Assembly (NCBI GenBank): GCA_000432775.1
Contig: HF990370.1
Span: 11,873 to 37,060, forward strand
Reading direction: 5' to 3'
Source of the DNA: Alistipes sp. CAG:831
GTDB lineage: Bacteria > Bacteroidota > Bacteroidia > Bacteroidales > UBA932
DNA length: 25,188 bases
Shown here: one piece after another, positions 1-8,726 of the stretch
Layout: each line of letters begins with the position of its first letter
Numbering within the stretch: position 1 is the first letter of the stretch
Position numbers and translations under genes: made by a program
Notes under the pieces: generated by a model
The model's input: the letters and a program-made list of their open reading frames with translations, nothing else
Told to the model about the DNA's origin: nothing
The model's database searches: none

Positions 1-398
1 TCCTGGATGTCGTAGACGATGGCGTCGAGGCCCTTGAACTGCTCCGCTGAGGGAAGGCGGGTCTTGCCGTAGAGGGAGAAGATGGGGACTCCGGTGCGGG
101 GGTCGACGGCCTGTCCCTCGACGTGCTCCCCAGCGTGGGCATTGCCCCTGACCCCGTGCTCGGGACCGAAGAGGGCGACCAGCTCCACCCCGGGGGCACT
201 GTGCAGCACGTCGATGGTGGAGTTGAGGTAGCGGTCCACGCCGGTGGGATTGGTCACCAGCCCGATGCGCTTGCCCTGCAGCTGCGCGAAACCATTGGCC
301 TCGAGGACATCGATGCCGGTGCGGACCTGCTGTGCCTGTGCCGGGCGGACAAGGGTGAGAAGGGACATCAGTATTATGGCGGTAAGTCGGTGTTTCAT
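1..398 (-). CDS. namZ: Exo-beta-N-acetylmuramidase NamZ (DUF1343, GH171), N-terminal part
   Basis: This is the first 132 codons of a gene that continues past the left edge of the window. Residues 1-22 form a signal peptide (basic MKHR start, hydrophobic core, AQA before QQV), so the product is exported. The mature part shows the DUF1343 N-terminal pattern: GKRIGLVTNPTGVD near residues 42-55, FGPEHGVRG at 77-85 with the conserved Glu80-His81, and YDIQ at the edge. Characterised family members release MurNAc from the non-reducing end of peptidoglycan fragments. The start is 12 nt downstream of the antiporter stop, so the two are probably co-transcribed. An AmpG-like permease and a SpoIID protein on the same strand support a role in peptidoglycan salvage. 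The family call is firm; the substrate is inferred from the family. Confidence 0.88.
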   Translation of the reverse strand, partial: MKHRLTAIILMSLLTLVRPAQAQQVRTGIDVLEANGFAQLQGKRIGLVTNPTGVDRYLNSTIDVLHSAPGVELVALFGPEHGVRGNAHAGEHVEGQAVDPRTGVPIFSLYGKTRLPSAEQFKGLDAIVYDIQ

Positions 399-410
399 AT
401 TTGTTTGTGT

Positions 411-2450
411 TTAACTGAGATTGAGGCTGTGAGCGGAGTCGTCGAATTTCTCGGGGTAGAGGAGGATGAGGCTGCAGCTGGTGAACTCGCGGCCGAGGAG
501 GCGGGGCAGCTTCTCGAAGGAGCTGTCGTGGGAGATGGAGCCGGGCCTGGAGCTGATTACTGTCAGCAGGCTGTCGTCGTCAAGTTCGGAGGCGAGGGCG
601 GTCAGGTTGCTGTAGTCTTCCATCGGGATGTACAGCGCTTCCAGGCGGCGGGTATTCTCTTCCAGCATTTTCCGGAGTATCTTCAGGGTCTCCGGGCTGG
701 CGTGGAAATGCAGGGGGCGCTCCAGGGAGGTGCTCAGATGGCACAGGTGCTCCACCCAGCGGCTGAATCCGGCCTCGTACTCAGCCTTGGGAGGAACGGT
801 CACCACTATCTGGCTGAGGGTGTTGATGGGAACCATCAGACGGGAGAGGAGCACCTCGCAGGAAAGGCTTTTCAGCAGGTTTACAGCCAGGTTGCCGAGA
901 ATGGGACTGTCTGCGTCCCTTCTGAGTCCTATGAGGAGGCTGGTGATGTTCTGCTCCTTGACTGTGTGGATGATGCCGGAGGCGATGTTGAGGTCGTAGC
1001 GGCTGAGGGTCTTGAGGTCCACATGGGCCGAGGCGGCTATCTTTGCGGCTGTCTCGAGGTTGCGGCCCGCGGTGCTTACAGCCTTGGAGTTGTCGGAGTC
1101 GTAGAGTATGCTCAGGGCGTAGAGGTTGTCCGTGAGCATGGGGTCGCGTACGGCCATTGAGAGGCAGACCAGGTCCTTGACGGTGTCAGGGTTGGCCAAG
1201 GGAATCAGTATCTTTTCGGGGCGGCTGTCGGGGTCGCGGTCGATGACGGGCTCTTCCATCGCTATCCTGCGGGCAGTCCGGTCGGTGGTAATGGAACTGA
1301 CAATGCAGGTGAAAAGTATCAGAAGAATGGTGCCGTTGAGTATGTCCTCGTTCAGAAGGCGGCTGCCGTCCGGAAGGATGATTTCGTGGCCGATGAGGGC
1401 TGCGGCGAGGGTGGCGGCCGCCTGGGAGGAGGAGAGGCCGAACATCAGGCGGCGTTCGGTGGCTGCCATGCGGAATGTCTTCTGGGTGAGCAGGCTGGCA
1501 ATCCATTTGCCGGTCAGGGCGGTTGCTGTCATCACCAGCGCTACCTTGATGGCACCCCAGCCGCCGAATATCACGCCCAGGTCGATGAGCATGCCTACGC
1601 CTATAAGGAAATATGGTATGAAGAGGGCGTTGCCGACGAACTCGAGATGGCTCTTGAGCGGGGAGATGGACGGGATGAGGCGGTTGAGGAGTATGCCTGT
1701 GAGGAATGCTCCGAGAATGCCTTCCAGTCCGGCCAGCTCCATCAGTCCGGCGGCCGCGAACAGCAGGACCATCACGAAGATGAACTGCATGACGGTATCC
1801 TCGTACTTGCGGAAGAACCACCGGGCGATTCTCGGGAAGGAGTAGAGTATGAGGGCGCCGGACATCAGTACCTTGAATGCCATGGTTATCCAGAAAGACT
1901 TTCCGGTCCCTCCCTCGAAAATGCCGCTCATCACAGCCAGGACCAGCAGGGTAAGGGTGTCGGTTACGGCAGTGGCTCCTACGGCAATGCTGACACTTCT
2001 CTCCCGGGATACACCGAGGCGGAGCACAATGGGGTAGGAGATGAGGGTGTAGGAGGCGTACATGCTGGCCAGAAGGATGGACGTGGCCAGACTGTACTTG
2101 AGCAGTGAGGTGTTGACTATGATGCCGAGGACGATCGGGACGGAGAATGTGAGCAGGCCGAGGAAGGCGGCCTTCCTGCGGTTGTGTTTGAAGTCCTCCA
2201 TGTTGATGTCCAGTCCGGCCAGAAGCATGATGTAGTACAGACCGACATTGCCGAAAAGTTCGAAACTGCTGTCGCGGGCCAGCAGGTTGAGTCCGTGCTC
2301 GCCTATGAGTACTCCGGCCAGAATCATGCCGATGATGTTCGGTATCCGCAGCCGGTTGAACAGCAGCGGAGCGAACAGGATGATCAGCAGCACGATCAGG
2401 AATATCCAGGTCGGGTCGGTTATTGGCAGGCTCAGTTCACTCCAGTTCAT
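411..2450 (-). CDS. CPA2-type cation:proton antiporter with C-terminal Usp-like region
   Basis: A 679-residue inner-membrane protein. Residues about 15-395 are a run of roughly 12 hydrophobic segments of the Na+/H+ exchanger fold, with the typical opening NRLRIPNIIGMILAGVLIGEHGLN and a polar TDTL break in a central helix (AVTDTLTLL) of the kind used for ion binding. From about 410 onward the protein is soluble and resembles two universal-stress-protein-like halves (EKILIPLANPDTVKDLV and later QIVVTVPPKAEYEAG). This transporter-plus-Usp layout is common in Bacteroidetes. The ion (Na+ or K+) cannot be read from the sequence. The ATG at 2450 is the only good start before the hydrophobic region. 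The gene lies between the MFS gene upstream and namZ downstream on the same strand. Confidence 0.85.
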   Translation of the reverse strand: MNWSELSLPITDPTWIFLIVLLIILFAPLLFNRLRIPNIIGMILAGVLIGEHGLNLLARDSSFELFGNVGLYYIMLLAGLDINMEDFKHNRRKAAFLGLLTFSVPIVLGIIVNTSLLKYSLATSILLASMYASYTLISYPIVLRLGVSRERSVSIAVGATAVTDTLTLLVLAVMSGIFEGGTGKSFWITMAFKVLMSGALILYSFPRIARWFFRKYEDTVMQFIFVMVLLFAAAGLMELAGLEGILGAFLTGILLNRLIPSISPLKSHLEFVGNALFIPYFLIGVGMLIDLGVIFGGWGAIKVALVMTATALTGKWIASLLTQKTFRMAATERRLMFGLSSSQAAATLAAALIGHEIILPDGSRLLNEDILNGTILLILFTCIVSSITTDRTARRIAMEEPVIDRDPDSRPEKILIPLANPDTVKDLVCLSMAVRDPMLTDNLYALSILYDSDNSKAVSTAGRNLETAAKIAASAHVDLKTLSRYDLNIASGIIHTVKEQNITSLLIGLRRDADSPILGNLAVNLLKSLSCEVLLSRLMVPINTLSQIVVTVPPKAEYEAGFSRWVEHLCHLSTSLERPLHFHASPETLKILRKMLEENTRRLEALYIPMEDYSNLTALASELDDDSLLTVISSRPGSISHDSSFEKLPRLLGREFTSCSLILLYPEKFDDSAHSLNLS

Positions 2451-2519
2451 TCTGCGAATTTATGAAAAAATATCATTCGGAAGTGCAGGTGCAGGTGCAA
2501 TCCTTCCGCCGCGGCTTTA

Positions 2520-2536
2520 ACTCCTTCCGAAGGAGT
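2520..2536. other. Perfect hairpin between permease and antiporter genes
   Basis: ACTCCTTC, one base, then GAAGGAGT: an 8-bp perfect inverted repeat 26 nt past the permease stop in the minus direction. It has no following T-run, so it is a weak candidate for a terminator. It could instead be an mRNA-stabilising hairpin. A short run of GTGCAG units (about 2492-2509) lies between it and the antiporter start. Confidence 0.35.
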
Positions 2537-2561
2537 CGGTAGAGTAGGGAGGTGTGCTGCA

Positions 2562-4208
2562 TCACTGCCCGCCATTGCCTTTCAGTCCGAAGGAAGGGTC
2601 AACCTTGATGAGTGCGGTGACGGCGAGGGTGACGAGGCAGCAGCCCATGATCCACCAGAAGAAGCCGGTGTAGCCCATCCATTCCTGGAGGGCGCCAGCG
2701 AACATCCCCGGAATCATCATGCCGAGGGCCATGAAGGCGGTGCATATCGCGTAGTGGGAGGTCTTGCTGGGACCTTCGGCGAAATACATCATGTACAGCA
2801 TGAAAGAGGTGAATCCGACACCATAGCCGAACTGCTCGATGAAGACGCAGGCATTGATCAGGATGAGATTGAGGGCTGAGGCGGGGTCGGGCTGGGCCAT
2901 GCTCATCCAGCAGAATACTCCGCAGGGCAGGGTGAGGGCCAGGGCCATGGGCCAGAGGCAGCGTTTGAGGCCGTAGCGGGATACCAGTACTCCGCCGAGT
3001 ATGCCGCCGAGGGTAAGGCCGATGATGCCGATCGTGCCGTAGACCAGACCGACTTGGGCGGTGCTGAGACCGAGGCCTCCCTCTGATGCCGGATCGAGCA
3101 GGAAGGGGTTGATCATTTTCACCAGCTGGGCTTCGGGAAAGCGGTATAGGAGGATGAATGTGACAGCTATCCATACGTCTTTTTTCCGGAAAAATGAGCC
3201 GAATGTGCCGATGAATTCACGGAGGATGCGGGATGCACCGTGCTTCGGGGCTCGGCCCGCATAGTGCTGCGTATCATGGTTGGCATGATGCTCAGTGTGC
3301 TTCGAGCCTGCCCGTCCCCGCGGCTGTTCCTTGACAGAGCCTGTTCCGTAGCTTTGCTTATAGGAGGCAGAATAAGTCGGTTCGGGTCCTGTTGGGGCTA
3401 CAACGGAATGGGGCTTTTGGTTCAGACCCGCTTGGGGTTTGGGGTTCGAGTTCCTGAGGGAGCACGTTTGTCCGGATGGCTTTCTTGTGAACGTACTTCG
3501 GGTGCCCGGAGCGGCCCCCTCCCGTTTCACGTCAGCATTTGTAGTGGGTATGTAATCGTCTTGTCCGTCCCTGTCTGCACTCGGCTGTATGTTTCCCGAG
3601 GGTCTGTCGGCGGCGGGCCGGGGCAGTATCCTCGAGTGGTACACGGCTACCGCGAAGAACAATGCCGACAGGATGAGGAAGGTTACCGCCCAGGCCCTCG
3701 GAACATTGCCGAAAGCCGTCTCCATCCATCCGGCCGCCATCACGACTCCGCCCTGTCCGATGATGGTCGCCAGTCGGTAGAACGCGCTGCGTATTCCTAC
3801 GTACAGCGATTGGTCGGAGGAATCCAGTGCCAGCATGTAGTATCCGTCCGCCGCTATGTCGTGCGTGGCAGAGGCAAATCCGATCAGCCAGAACACCGCC
3901 AGCGACATCGCCACGTAGGAGTCCAGCGGCAGGGTCAGGGCAATGGCCGCGAAAGCCGCTCCGATAATGAACTGTGTAGTCACGGTCCACCATCTCTTGG
4001 TGCGTATGATGTCCACGAACGGGCTCCAGAACGGCTTGATGACCCAGGGCAGGTAGAGCCATCCGGTATAGAAAGCGATGTCGGTATTCGACATTCCGAG
4101 GTTCTTATACATGATGACCGACAGCGTGTTCACGGCCACATACGGCAGCCCTTCCGCCACATAGAGTGTCGGAATCCAGGCCATCGGCGGTATTCTTTTA
4201 TTTTTCAT
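2562..4208 (-). CDS. AmpG-like MFS permease with long hydrophilic central insert
   Basis: A 548-residue inner-membrane transporter. The start AWIPTLYVAEGLPYVAVNTL and the motif DIAFYTGWLYLPWVIKPFWSP are typical of the AmpG branch of the major facilitator superfamily, whose known members import anhydro-muropeptides for recycling. Six hydrophobic segments precede and six follow a central loop. That loop (about residues 197-328, nt 3225-3620) is polar and low in complexity (PSGNIQPSADRDGQ, HTEHHANHDTQH), which makes the protein over 100 residues longer than usual. I chose the ATG at 4208 because it gives the family N-terminus. The frame stays open to 4505, but the extra 99 codons read through intergenic repeats and have no family match. 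The muropeptide substrate is inferred from the family and from the SpoIID and NamZ neighbours. Confidence 0.85.
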   Translation of the reverse strand: MKNKRIPPMAWIPTLYVAEGLPYVAVNTLSVIMYKNLGMSNTDIAFYTGWLYLPWVIKPFWSPFVDIIRTKRWWTVTTQFIIGAAFAAIALTLPLDSYVAMSLAVFWLIGFASATHDIAADGYYMLALDSSDQSLYVGIRSAFYRLATIIGQGGVVMAAGWMETAFGNVPRAWAVTFLILSALFFAVAVYHSRILPRPAADRPSGNIQPSADRDGQDDYIPTTNADVKREGAAPGTRSTFTRKPSGQTCSLRNSNPKPQAGLNQKPHSVVAPTGPEPTYSASYKQSYGTGSVKEQPRGRAGSKHTEHHANHDTQHYAGRAPKHGASRILREFIGTFGSFFRKKDVWIAVTFILLYRFPEAQLVKMINPFLLDPASEGGLGLSTAQVGLVYGTIGIIGLTLGGILGGVLVSRYGLKRCLWPMALALTLPCGVFCWMSMAQPDPASALNLILINACVFIEQFGYGVGFTSFMLYMMYFAEGPSKTSHYAICTAFMALGMMIPGMFAGALQEWMGYTGFFWWIMGCCLVTLAVTALIKVDPSFGLKGNGGQ

Positions 4209-4212
4209 GCCG

Positions 4213-4244
4213 TAAATATACGCAGAAGCCGAGAGCGGTGCAAA
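4213..4244 (-). promoter_or_regulatory. Bacteroidetes-type promoter of the AmpG-like gene
   Basis: On the minus strand this reads TTTG, 20 nt, TATATTTA, against the consensus TTTG-N19-21-TAnnTTTG with one mismatch in the last base. Only four bases (CGGC) separate the -7 box from the ATG, so the transcript would have almost no leader. Confidence 0.6.
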
Positions 4245-4328
4245 TGAACTTGTTCGATTTGCACAGCCGAGGCGCCCCAGTATATGTGGACGAAGTCCAA
4301 ATTGCGCAGAAGCCGAGAGCGATGCAAA
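4221..4328. repeat. 24-bp direct repeat, 84 bp apart, overlapping the permease promoter
   Basis: Positions 4221-4244 and 4305-4328 match at 23 of 24 bases. The first copy is the TTTG and spacer of the permease promoter. The second sits upstream with the same TTTG but a poor -7 box (CAATTTGG). Each copy runs into a palindrome: GTGCAAAT at 4238-4245 pairs with ATTTGCAC at 4257-4264, and ATGCAAAA at 4322-4329 pairs with TTTTGCAT at 4331-4338. Confidence 0.7.
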
Positions 4329-4394
4329 AATTTTGCATTTTTCGTAGCATCTTACGGCAGCCGTTTTTTGGAACCTTTTTCTTTTCGCGCTATA

Positions 4395-4539
4395 CCGCAG
4401 CGGCATTGAATCCCGCGAATTACTGCCGTTGTGGCAAGAAGTCGGAAGTGTAACGGCCCATAATCGGCCTATAGGAGGGGGTACATGCGTACGGACTTGC
4501 CACAACGGTATTGAATTGCGGAAATTTCTGCCGTTGTGG
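4395..4539. repeat. Two hairpin-forming direct repeats 105 bp apart
   Basis: Units 4395-4434 and 4500-4539 share ATTGAAT near the start and CTGCCGTTGTGG at the end. In the second, CCACAACGG (4500-4508) pairs perfectly with CCGTTGTGG (4531-4539). In the first, CCGCAGCGG (4395-4403) pairs with the same right arm through two G-U wobbles in the plus-strand RNA. A third, much weaker match ends near 4668. I see no gene in 4540-4750. Confidence 0.55.
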
Positions 4540-4752
4540 AACCTGGACGGACAAGAAATCGGCTTTGGACACCATTTCGTAAGATTGTCGCATCACTCGA
4601 ATTGTAGGATGAACCAGAAACAGACATACAACAGTGGCAGTAACTCGTGGAAATCGCTGTCGGTGCGGTAGTCCGCACGCTCTGTCGGGAATTCTATGAT
4701 AAATTCTATGCTGCTGATTCCGAGTTGATCCATGTATGGTATTGTCTACGTG

Positions 4753-4990
4753 AAAATTGCAGGACTATTTGTAATGCGTTGGTTTATAGTAGCTTGCAAA
4801 AGAGAGTGCAATTCTCGTGGCATCAAGGGAGTCCGAGAATTGCAAGGCAATTTGCAACACCTTGGTTTAAAGCGACTTGTGAAAGGGTGTGCAATTCTCG
4901 TGGCATTCAGATAGTCCGAGAATTGCAGTGCTATTTGTAATGTGTCGGTTTATAGCGGCTTGTAAAGGCGGTGCATTCCGCGCAATCTTC
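4753..4990. repeat. Array of 83-bp repeats with 11-bp inverted arms (locus A)
   Basis: TGCAATTCTCG, 16 variable bases, CGAGAATTGCA occurs at 4807-4844 and again at 4890-4927, exactly 83 bp apart. The 45 bp between hairpins is semi-conserved (TATTTGTAA, then GGTTTATAG, then GCTTGTAAA) and is also found before the first hairpin and after the second. The array follows the 3' end of the DUF4922-SpoIID gene. Short open frames cross it on both strands, but the 83-bp period is not a multiple of three, so it does not encode a tandem protein repeat. The same element occurs at 20730-20879. Confidence 0.85.
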
Positions 4991-5005
4991 TGGTAGGCCT
5001 CAGCA

Positions 5006-7861
5006 TCAGTACAGTCGGGTGAGGCATGAGCCCCGGAAGTAGTGGGCGAGGATGCGGTCAAATGTGCCGCCACGTGCGCTCATGGCTGCGGCTCCGATCT
5101 GGCAGAGTCCGACACCGTGCCCCCATCCGGCTCCGTGCAGGATGAATCTGACTGGAACGGGGTCCGGGTGAATTTCAGAACTTACATGAGTGTCAACAAT
5201 GTGAGTATCAGTATTGTCAGGGCGTGTGTCGGCGGCATCGGAAGAAGCGGATGTTCTGCCCGTTTCTGCTGCGGCTGTTTCAGCGGTTCTGGCCGCCCCG
5301 GTTATGTTTGGCACTGATGTCTGCTTTGTCACCGGCTCGCCAACCGGGCCTCCCACCGGATTACCCCCGGTCGTGACAATCTCTGAAATGCCTGGCCTCT
5401 GCTCATAGACGGTGTCCACCACGAAAGCCGAACTGTACAGGTGCGATTCGGACAGCCAGCGGCGGATTTCCAGCTCCTTGCCTACGATGACCGTGCGGAG
5501 GGTGCCGCGGATGAGCAGCTCTATGATGCGTCCGGAGGCTCCGCGCTTCAGCGGCCTCAGCTCCAGTACGTCCCCGAAATCGATGCCGGAACGGCGGTGG
5601 AGCAGGTCGCTCAGCCCGGCCTGGGTGTATTCCACCTTCCAGCGGTAGAAATCAGCGGTCTCCTGATCGTAGGAGTTCAGGACTGTGGAAAGCAGGTCCG
5701 GGTCGGAGGTGTTGCAGAAGGCTTCCGGCGAGGACAATATCCAATTCCGGGCAGTCTGCTCGTCGGAAAGGTCCGGGACATCGGCACTGCTTTCATCTGC
5801 CGGCTTGGAGATAATGGCAATGCGTTTATCGGGCTGGTATGTGGTGTTTCTCTGAACTTCTGATGTCTCTGAAGCAGTCTTTGCCGTAGTTTCCGATGCA
5901 ATGCGGCGTGAATGGCATTCAGCCCGGGTCTCAGTACACGGTGTCGGAACGCTCTCAAGTTGGCTGGCCATGATTCCGGTATCTTCTGCCGGTCCGGAAC
6001 AGGTCGTACGGGACAATCTGTACCCGGCAGCATTGTCTCTGATGGCCTGCAGGTAGGGGAAATCCTCGTCGGCCCAGCAGGCGGAGAACCGCTCAGTCAC
6101 TCCTCCGCAGCACTTGGAGAAACGGGTGTCGCAGATGCTGCCGTCAGGTCCGTCGGTCAGCACCAGTCCCCGTGTGGCTTCCACGGCCAGTCGGATATTG
6201 GCGTTGCCGGCCCGCAGCAGACCCTGGTATCTCTGACAATGGTCGTCCGCGCAGACATCGAAGAGGGTGTGGTCTTCCCGGTCGTACCAGCGGATGATGC
6301 GCTCGGGGCCGTTGTCTGAGTGTTCTTCAGAACTGTCGGCAACAGAGTCCGGAAGTCCGCCGCTGACGGAGTGCTCCACGGAATGGCCCTTACATGCGTT
6401 GGCTGTTCCATTCGCTGTCTCGCTGTCTCCGCCCCCGAGCGTAGGCCGGGCCAGCAGCCACGACCGCGAGATGACGGCATGGGCCTTGAGAAATTCCTCC
6501 GGCGCATCCCCGTTCATTTCCGAGGAAATCACGCTCAGCAGGTAATCCTCCACCGGTACGGAGTTTATGGCCGTGAGCCCTTCCTCCGTGGGCAGGACGG
6601 TCAGTCCGCCGGAGAACATCTGGTCCTCCTCCCGCTCCCAGTGGAAGTTGATGCCTATTTTCACTCGGTGCAGAGTAAATGTGCTTTCCGCGGAAGCCGG
6701 CCTGAACTCTATTTTCCCGTAGCATTTCCCGTTCCACCGCACCATTCCGTCCTGAAGGGAGAAGACCTGCTCGCCGGAGATATTGTCCCTGTCCCCGGAA
6801 AGTCCCTCCTGACCGCGGATGCCGCTGATTGAGAACGGCTGGTTGAACCGCACCCTCAGCTCCGGAGCGGTGAGCAGCCCCACGTCGATGACCGGCTGCC
6901 AGGAGGTGTCGACCGTCTCCCGGATGATGTTCTGCAGCACCCCGGCATCGGTCCTGCGGAAATCCTCATCCACCGGTACGATGAACACCCCTCCGAGATC
7001 CACGGACGCGGGGCTGATGCGCACGGCCTCTCCTTCCGGAGCGTAGTAGCAGGACGGGCGGTGGGCCTTGCGGGGAATGACGAGGACGCGGAAAATGATG
7101 TTGCCGGCAGTCCGCTCCCGGGAGATGTTTCCGTGACTGTTCCGGGACTCTGCGCAGGTGTTCCGTTCTGTCCAGCAGAGGATATTGATCTGCGGTTCGC
7201 CGGTCCTGGGACTGACGGGCAGGGAACGCAGCACCCGGAGAAATGCCGCTTCGGCTGACTCGGCGTCCGGAGCAGTGATGACCGGCAGTCCCGGGATGTA
7301 GGCGGACGTCAGGGCAATGGCGGCGGCTCCGGGACGCATGACGGTTTTCGGCCCGAGCAGCCCGAAATGCCTTTCCACCGGCAGGAATCCCTTGCAGCCC
7401 ATCTGGAAATGGAAATGGTCGGGGGCACTGGCTCCGCTCTCCGGGCCGTTGTAGAAGACCGTCATGTCGGGAAATGCTTCGGCGAGGCGGAGCATGTCGG
7501 GAAAGCGGCCCGCTATCCGCTGCGGCACATGGTCCACGGCCGGTATGGTAAAGTGCTCGGGGAAAATGGGGAATGGGTTGACCAGTATCTCGTAGCGGCG
7601 GCCGTCGCAGCCCTCGAAGGGCAGGGCCACCTGCTGTTGCGGACGGTTTCCCCGGCACAGGAAGCAGGGCCGGGCCGCAATGGAGGCCGCGTCGGTGCGG
7701 GCCAGTGTGGAGACTGCCCGGGCGGGATTGTACTGCACCCTGACCGGCATACCGCCGATGGTTATTTCCTTGGTCTGTACCTCGCGCAGGTCACGGTATC
7801 TCCGCGCCGCTTCCGGCCATCCGGCCAACTGTCTCTTCAGGAGACTCTGTAGTTCTGTCAT
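5006..7861 (-). CDS. DUF4922-SpoIID/LytB fusion protein with three low-complexity inserts
   Basis: A 951-residue protein. Residues 1 to about 310 are DUF4922, a GalT/HIT-like fold, with CFLC at 66-69 and DHFHFQ at 148-153 (nucleotide-transfer type histidines). From about 325 to the end it is SpoIID/LytB-like: VPVEDYLLSVISSEM with the likely catalytic Glu448, then DVCADDHCQRYQG, FSKCCGGVTE, SPEAFCNT and GAGWGHGVGLCQIGAA near the C-terminus. SpoIID members are lytic transglycosylases of peptidoglycan. In Bacteroides I know the two halves as separate proteins, so this is a fusion. No signal peptide is visible. Polar inserts lie near residues 477-517, 620-697 and 820-907. I use the ATG at 7861, just after AAGAAAG; the frame extends 23 codons further without family support. 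The AmpG-like gene lies downstream and lepB 52 nt upstream. Confidence 0.85.
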   Translation of the reverse strand: MTELQSLLKRQLAGWPEAARRYRDLREVQTKEITIGGMPVRVQYNPARAVSTLARTDAASIAARPCFLCRGNRPQQQVALPFEGCDGRRYEILVNPFPIFPEHFTIPAVDHVPQRIAGRFPDMLRLAEAFPDMTVFYNGPESGASAPDHFHFQMGCKGFLPVERHFGLLGPKTVMRPGAAAIALTSAYIPGLPVITAPDAESAEAAFLRVLRSLPVSPRTGEPQINILCWTERNTCAESRNSHGNISRERTAGNIIFRVLVIPRKAHRPSCYYAPEGEAVRISPASVDLGGVFIVPVDEDFRRTDAGVLQNIIRETVDTSWQPVIDVGLLTAPELRVRFNQPFSISGIRGQEGLSGDRDNISGEQVFSLQDGMVRWNGKCYGKIEFRPASAESTFTLHRVKIGINFHWEREEDQMFSGGLTVLPTEEGLTAINSVPVEDYLLSVISSEMNGDAPEEFLKAHAVISRSWLLARPTLGGGDSETANGTANACKGHSVEHSVSGGLPDSVADSSEEHSDNGPERIIRWYDREDHTLFDVCADDHCQRYQGLLRAGNANIRLAVEATRGLVLTDGPDGSICDTRFSKCCGGVTERFSACWADEDFPYLQAIRDNAAGYRLSRTTCSGPAEDTGIMASQLESVPTPCTETRAECHSRRIASETTAKTASETSEVQRNTTYQPDKRIAIISKPADESSADVPDLSDEQTARNWILSSPEAFCNTSDPDLLSTVLNSYDQETADFYRWKVEYTQAGLSDLLHRRSGIDFGDVLELRPLKRGASGRIIELLIRGTLRTVIVGKELEIRRWLSESHLYSSAFVVDTVYEQRPGISEIVTTGGNPVGGPVGEPVTKQTSVPNITGAARTAETAAAETGRTSASSDAADTRPDNTDTHIVDTHVSSEIHPDPVPVRFILHGAGWGHGVGLCQIGAAAMSARGGTFDRILAHYFRGSCLTRLY

Positions 7862-7913
7862 CTTTCTTGTGCATCCATAAAGTGGCAGCAAGATACGGAA
7901 AATTCTGTAGAAC

Positions 7914-8699
7914 TCAAATGCCGCTGACAATACCCACTATATAATCTTCCGGAATCAGTCCTATGTACCGGCTGTCCATGGAGTTGAGGACGTTGTCCCC
8001 GGCGAGGAAGCAATAGTTGCTGCGGAAGGTATGGCATGAAACGGAGTCTGCATCGGGCATGTCTCCGGATTCATACTCGATGAGTCTGCCGTACAGGAAG
8101 ATATTGTTTTCGGTAAGTCTTATGGTGTCTCCTGCGCCTGGTATGTACAGCGGCCCGTAATCTTTGATAGTCCAGACGGCTCCGTCCGGCAAGACGGCAG
8201 CTTCGAACTTCAGGGCGGTATCGGCTGTGAGTACTGAGTCAGGTCTGCGGGAAAGCCATCTCTGATACCGTTCAGTTCCGATAACTGTTGTAGGCAGCGA
8301 GGAGTTGTAGTAGTATCCGTTGCGGATGCCCACAGTGTCGCCAGACCTCCCTATGCATCTCTTTGCGTAGACGTAGTTGATCCTGAAGTGAATTTTGCCG
8401 GTAGAGTCAGGGTAGGGGTAGTTGAATATGACGATATCTCCCGGACGGACATTCCTGAGTCCGGGCATCCGAAAAGACTCCATCACCGGGTCCGAGAAGT
8501 CGTATTTGGTATAGATGCGGGCACCCATCAGCAGTTTGTTCACGAAGACGTGCTGTCCGTCATGCAGGGTAGGAAGCATGGAGCCGCCTCTGATAGTGAA
8601 GCGGTCGGTCAGGAATACCGGAATCGTTACAGCCAAGGCAGCTGTTGCCAGTGCCATGAGAAGGATAATCCGTATAATCTTTGTGGTAGGTATTTTCAT
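7914..8699 (-). CDS. lepB: Signal peptidase I (S26 family)
   Basis: A 261-residue membrane-anchored protease that cuts signal peptides outside the inner membrane. One N-terminal membrane segment (about 8-30) is followed by the S26 boxes: RGGSMLPTL with the nucleophile Ser40, RPGDIVIFNYP at 85-95, YAKRCIGRSGD with the general base Lys113, and GDNVLNSMDSRYIG near the C-terminus. Both members of the Ser-Lys dyad are present, so it should be active. I chose the ATG at 8699, which gives MKIPTTKI directly before the anchor; the frame extends to 8765 but would cross the divergent promoter. It is short for the family and looks like an extra copy. It faces away from the redoxin-NVEALA-propeller operon across 95 bp, which suggests it serves that set; this is inference. 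Confidence 0.87.
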   Translation of the reverse strand: MKIPTTKIIRIILLMALATAALAVTIPVFLTDRFTIRGGSMLPTLHDGQHVFVNKLLMGARIYTKYDFSDPVMESFRMPGLRNVRPGDIVIFNYPYPDSTGKIHFRINYVYAKRCIGRSGDTVGIRNGYYYNSSLPTTVIGTERYQRWLSRRPDSVLTADTALKFEAAVLPDGAVWTIKDYGPLYIPGAGDTIRLTENNIFLYGRLIEYESGDMPDADSVSCHTFRSNYCFLAGDNVLNSMDSRYIGLIPEDYIVGIVSGI

Positions 8700-8726
8700 A
8701 AATTCTACCTGCAAAGTAAAAGAAAA

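Noticed and set aside
123..1160. 345-codon open frame on the plus strand
   Set aside because: It lies opposite namZ and the antiporter, both well supported, and its sequence shows no family features.
4209..4505. Longer N-terminus for the AmpG-like permease
   Set aside because: The extra 99 codons translate promoter and repeat DNA. The family N-terminus begins at 4208.
4647..4940. Small gene of 97 codons in the repeat region
   Set aside because: The frame runs through the 83-bp repeats, whose period is not a multiple of three, and no start signal is seen.
4753..4990. CRISPR array
   Set aside because: The repeated part is a hairpin with a 16-base loop and the 45-bp parts between are themselves related, so they are not unique spacers. 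No cas genes are near.
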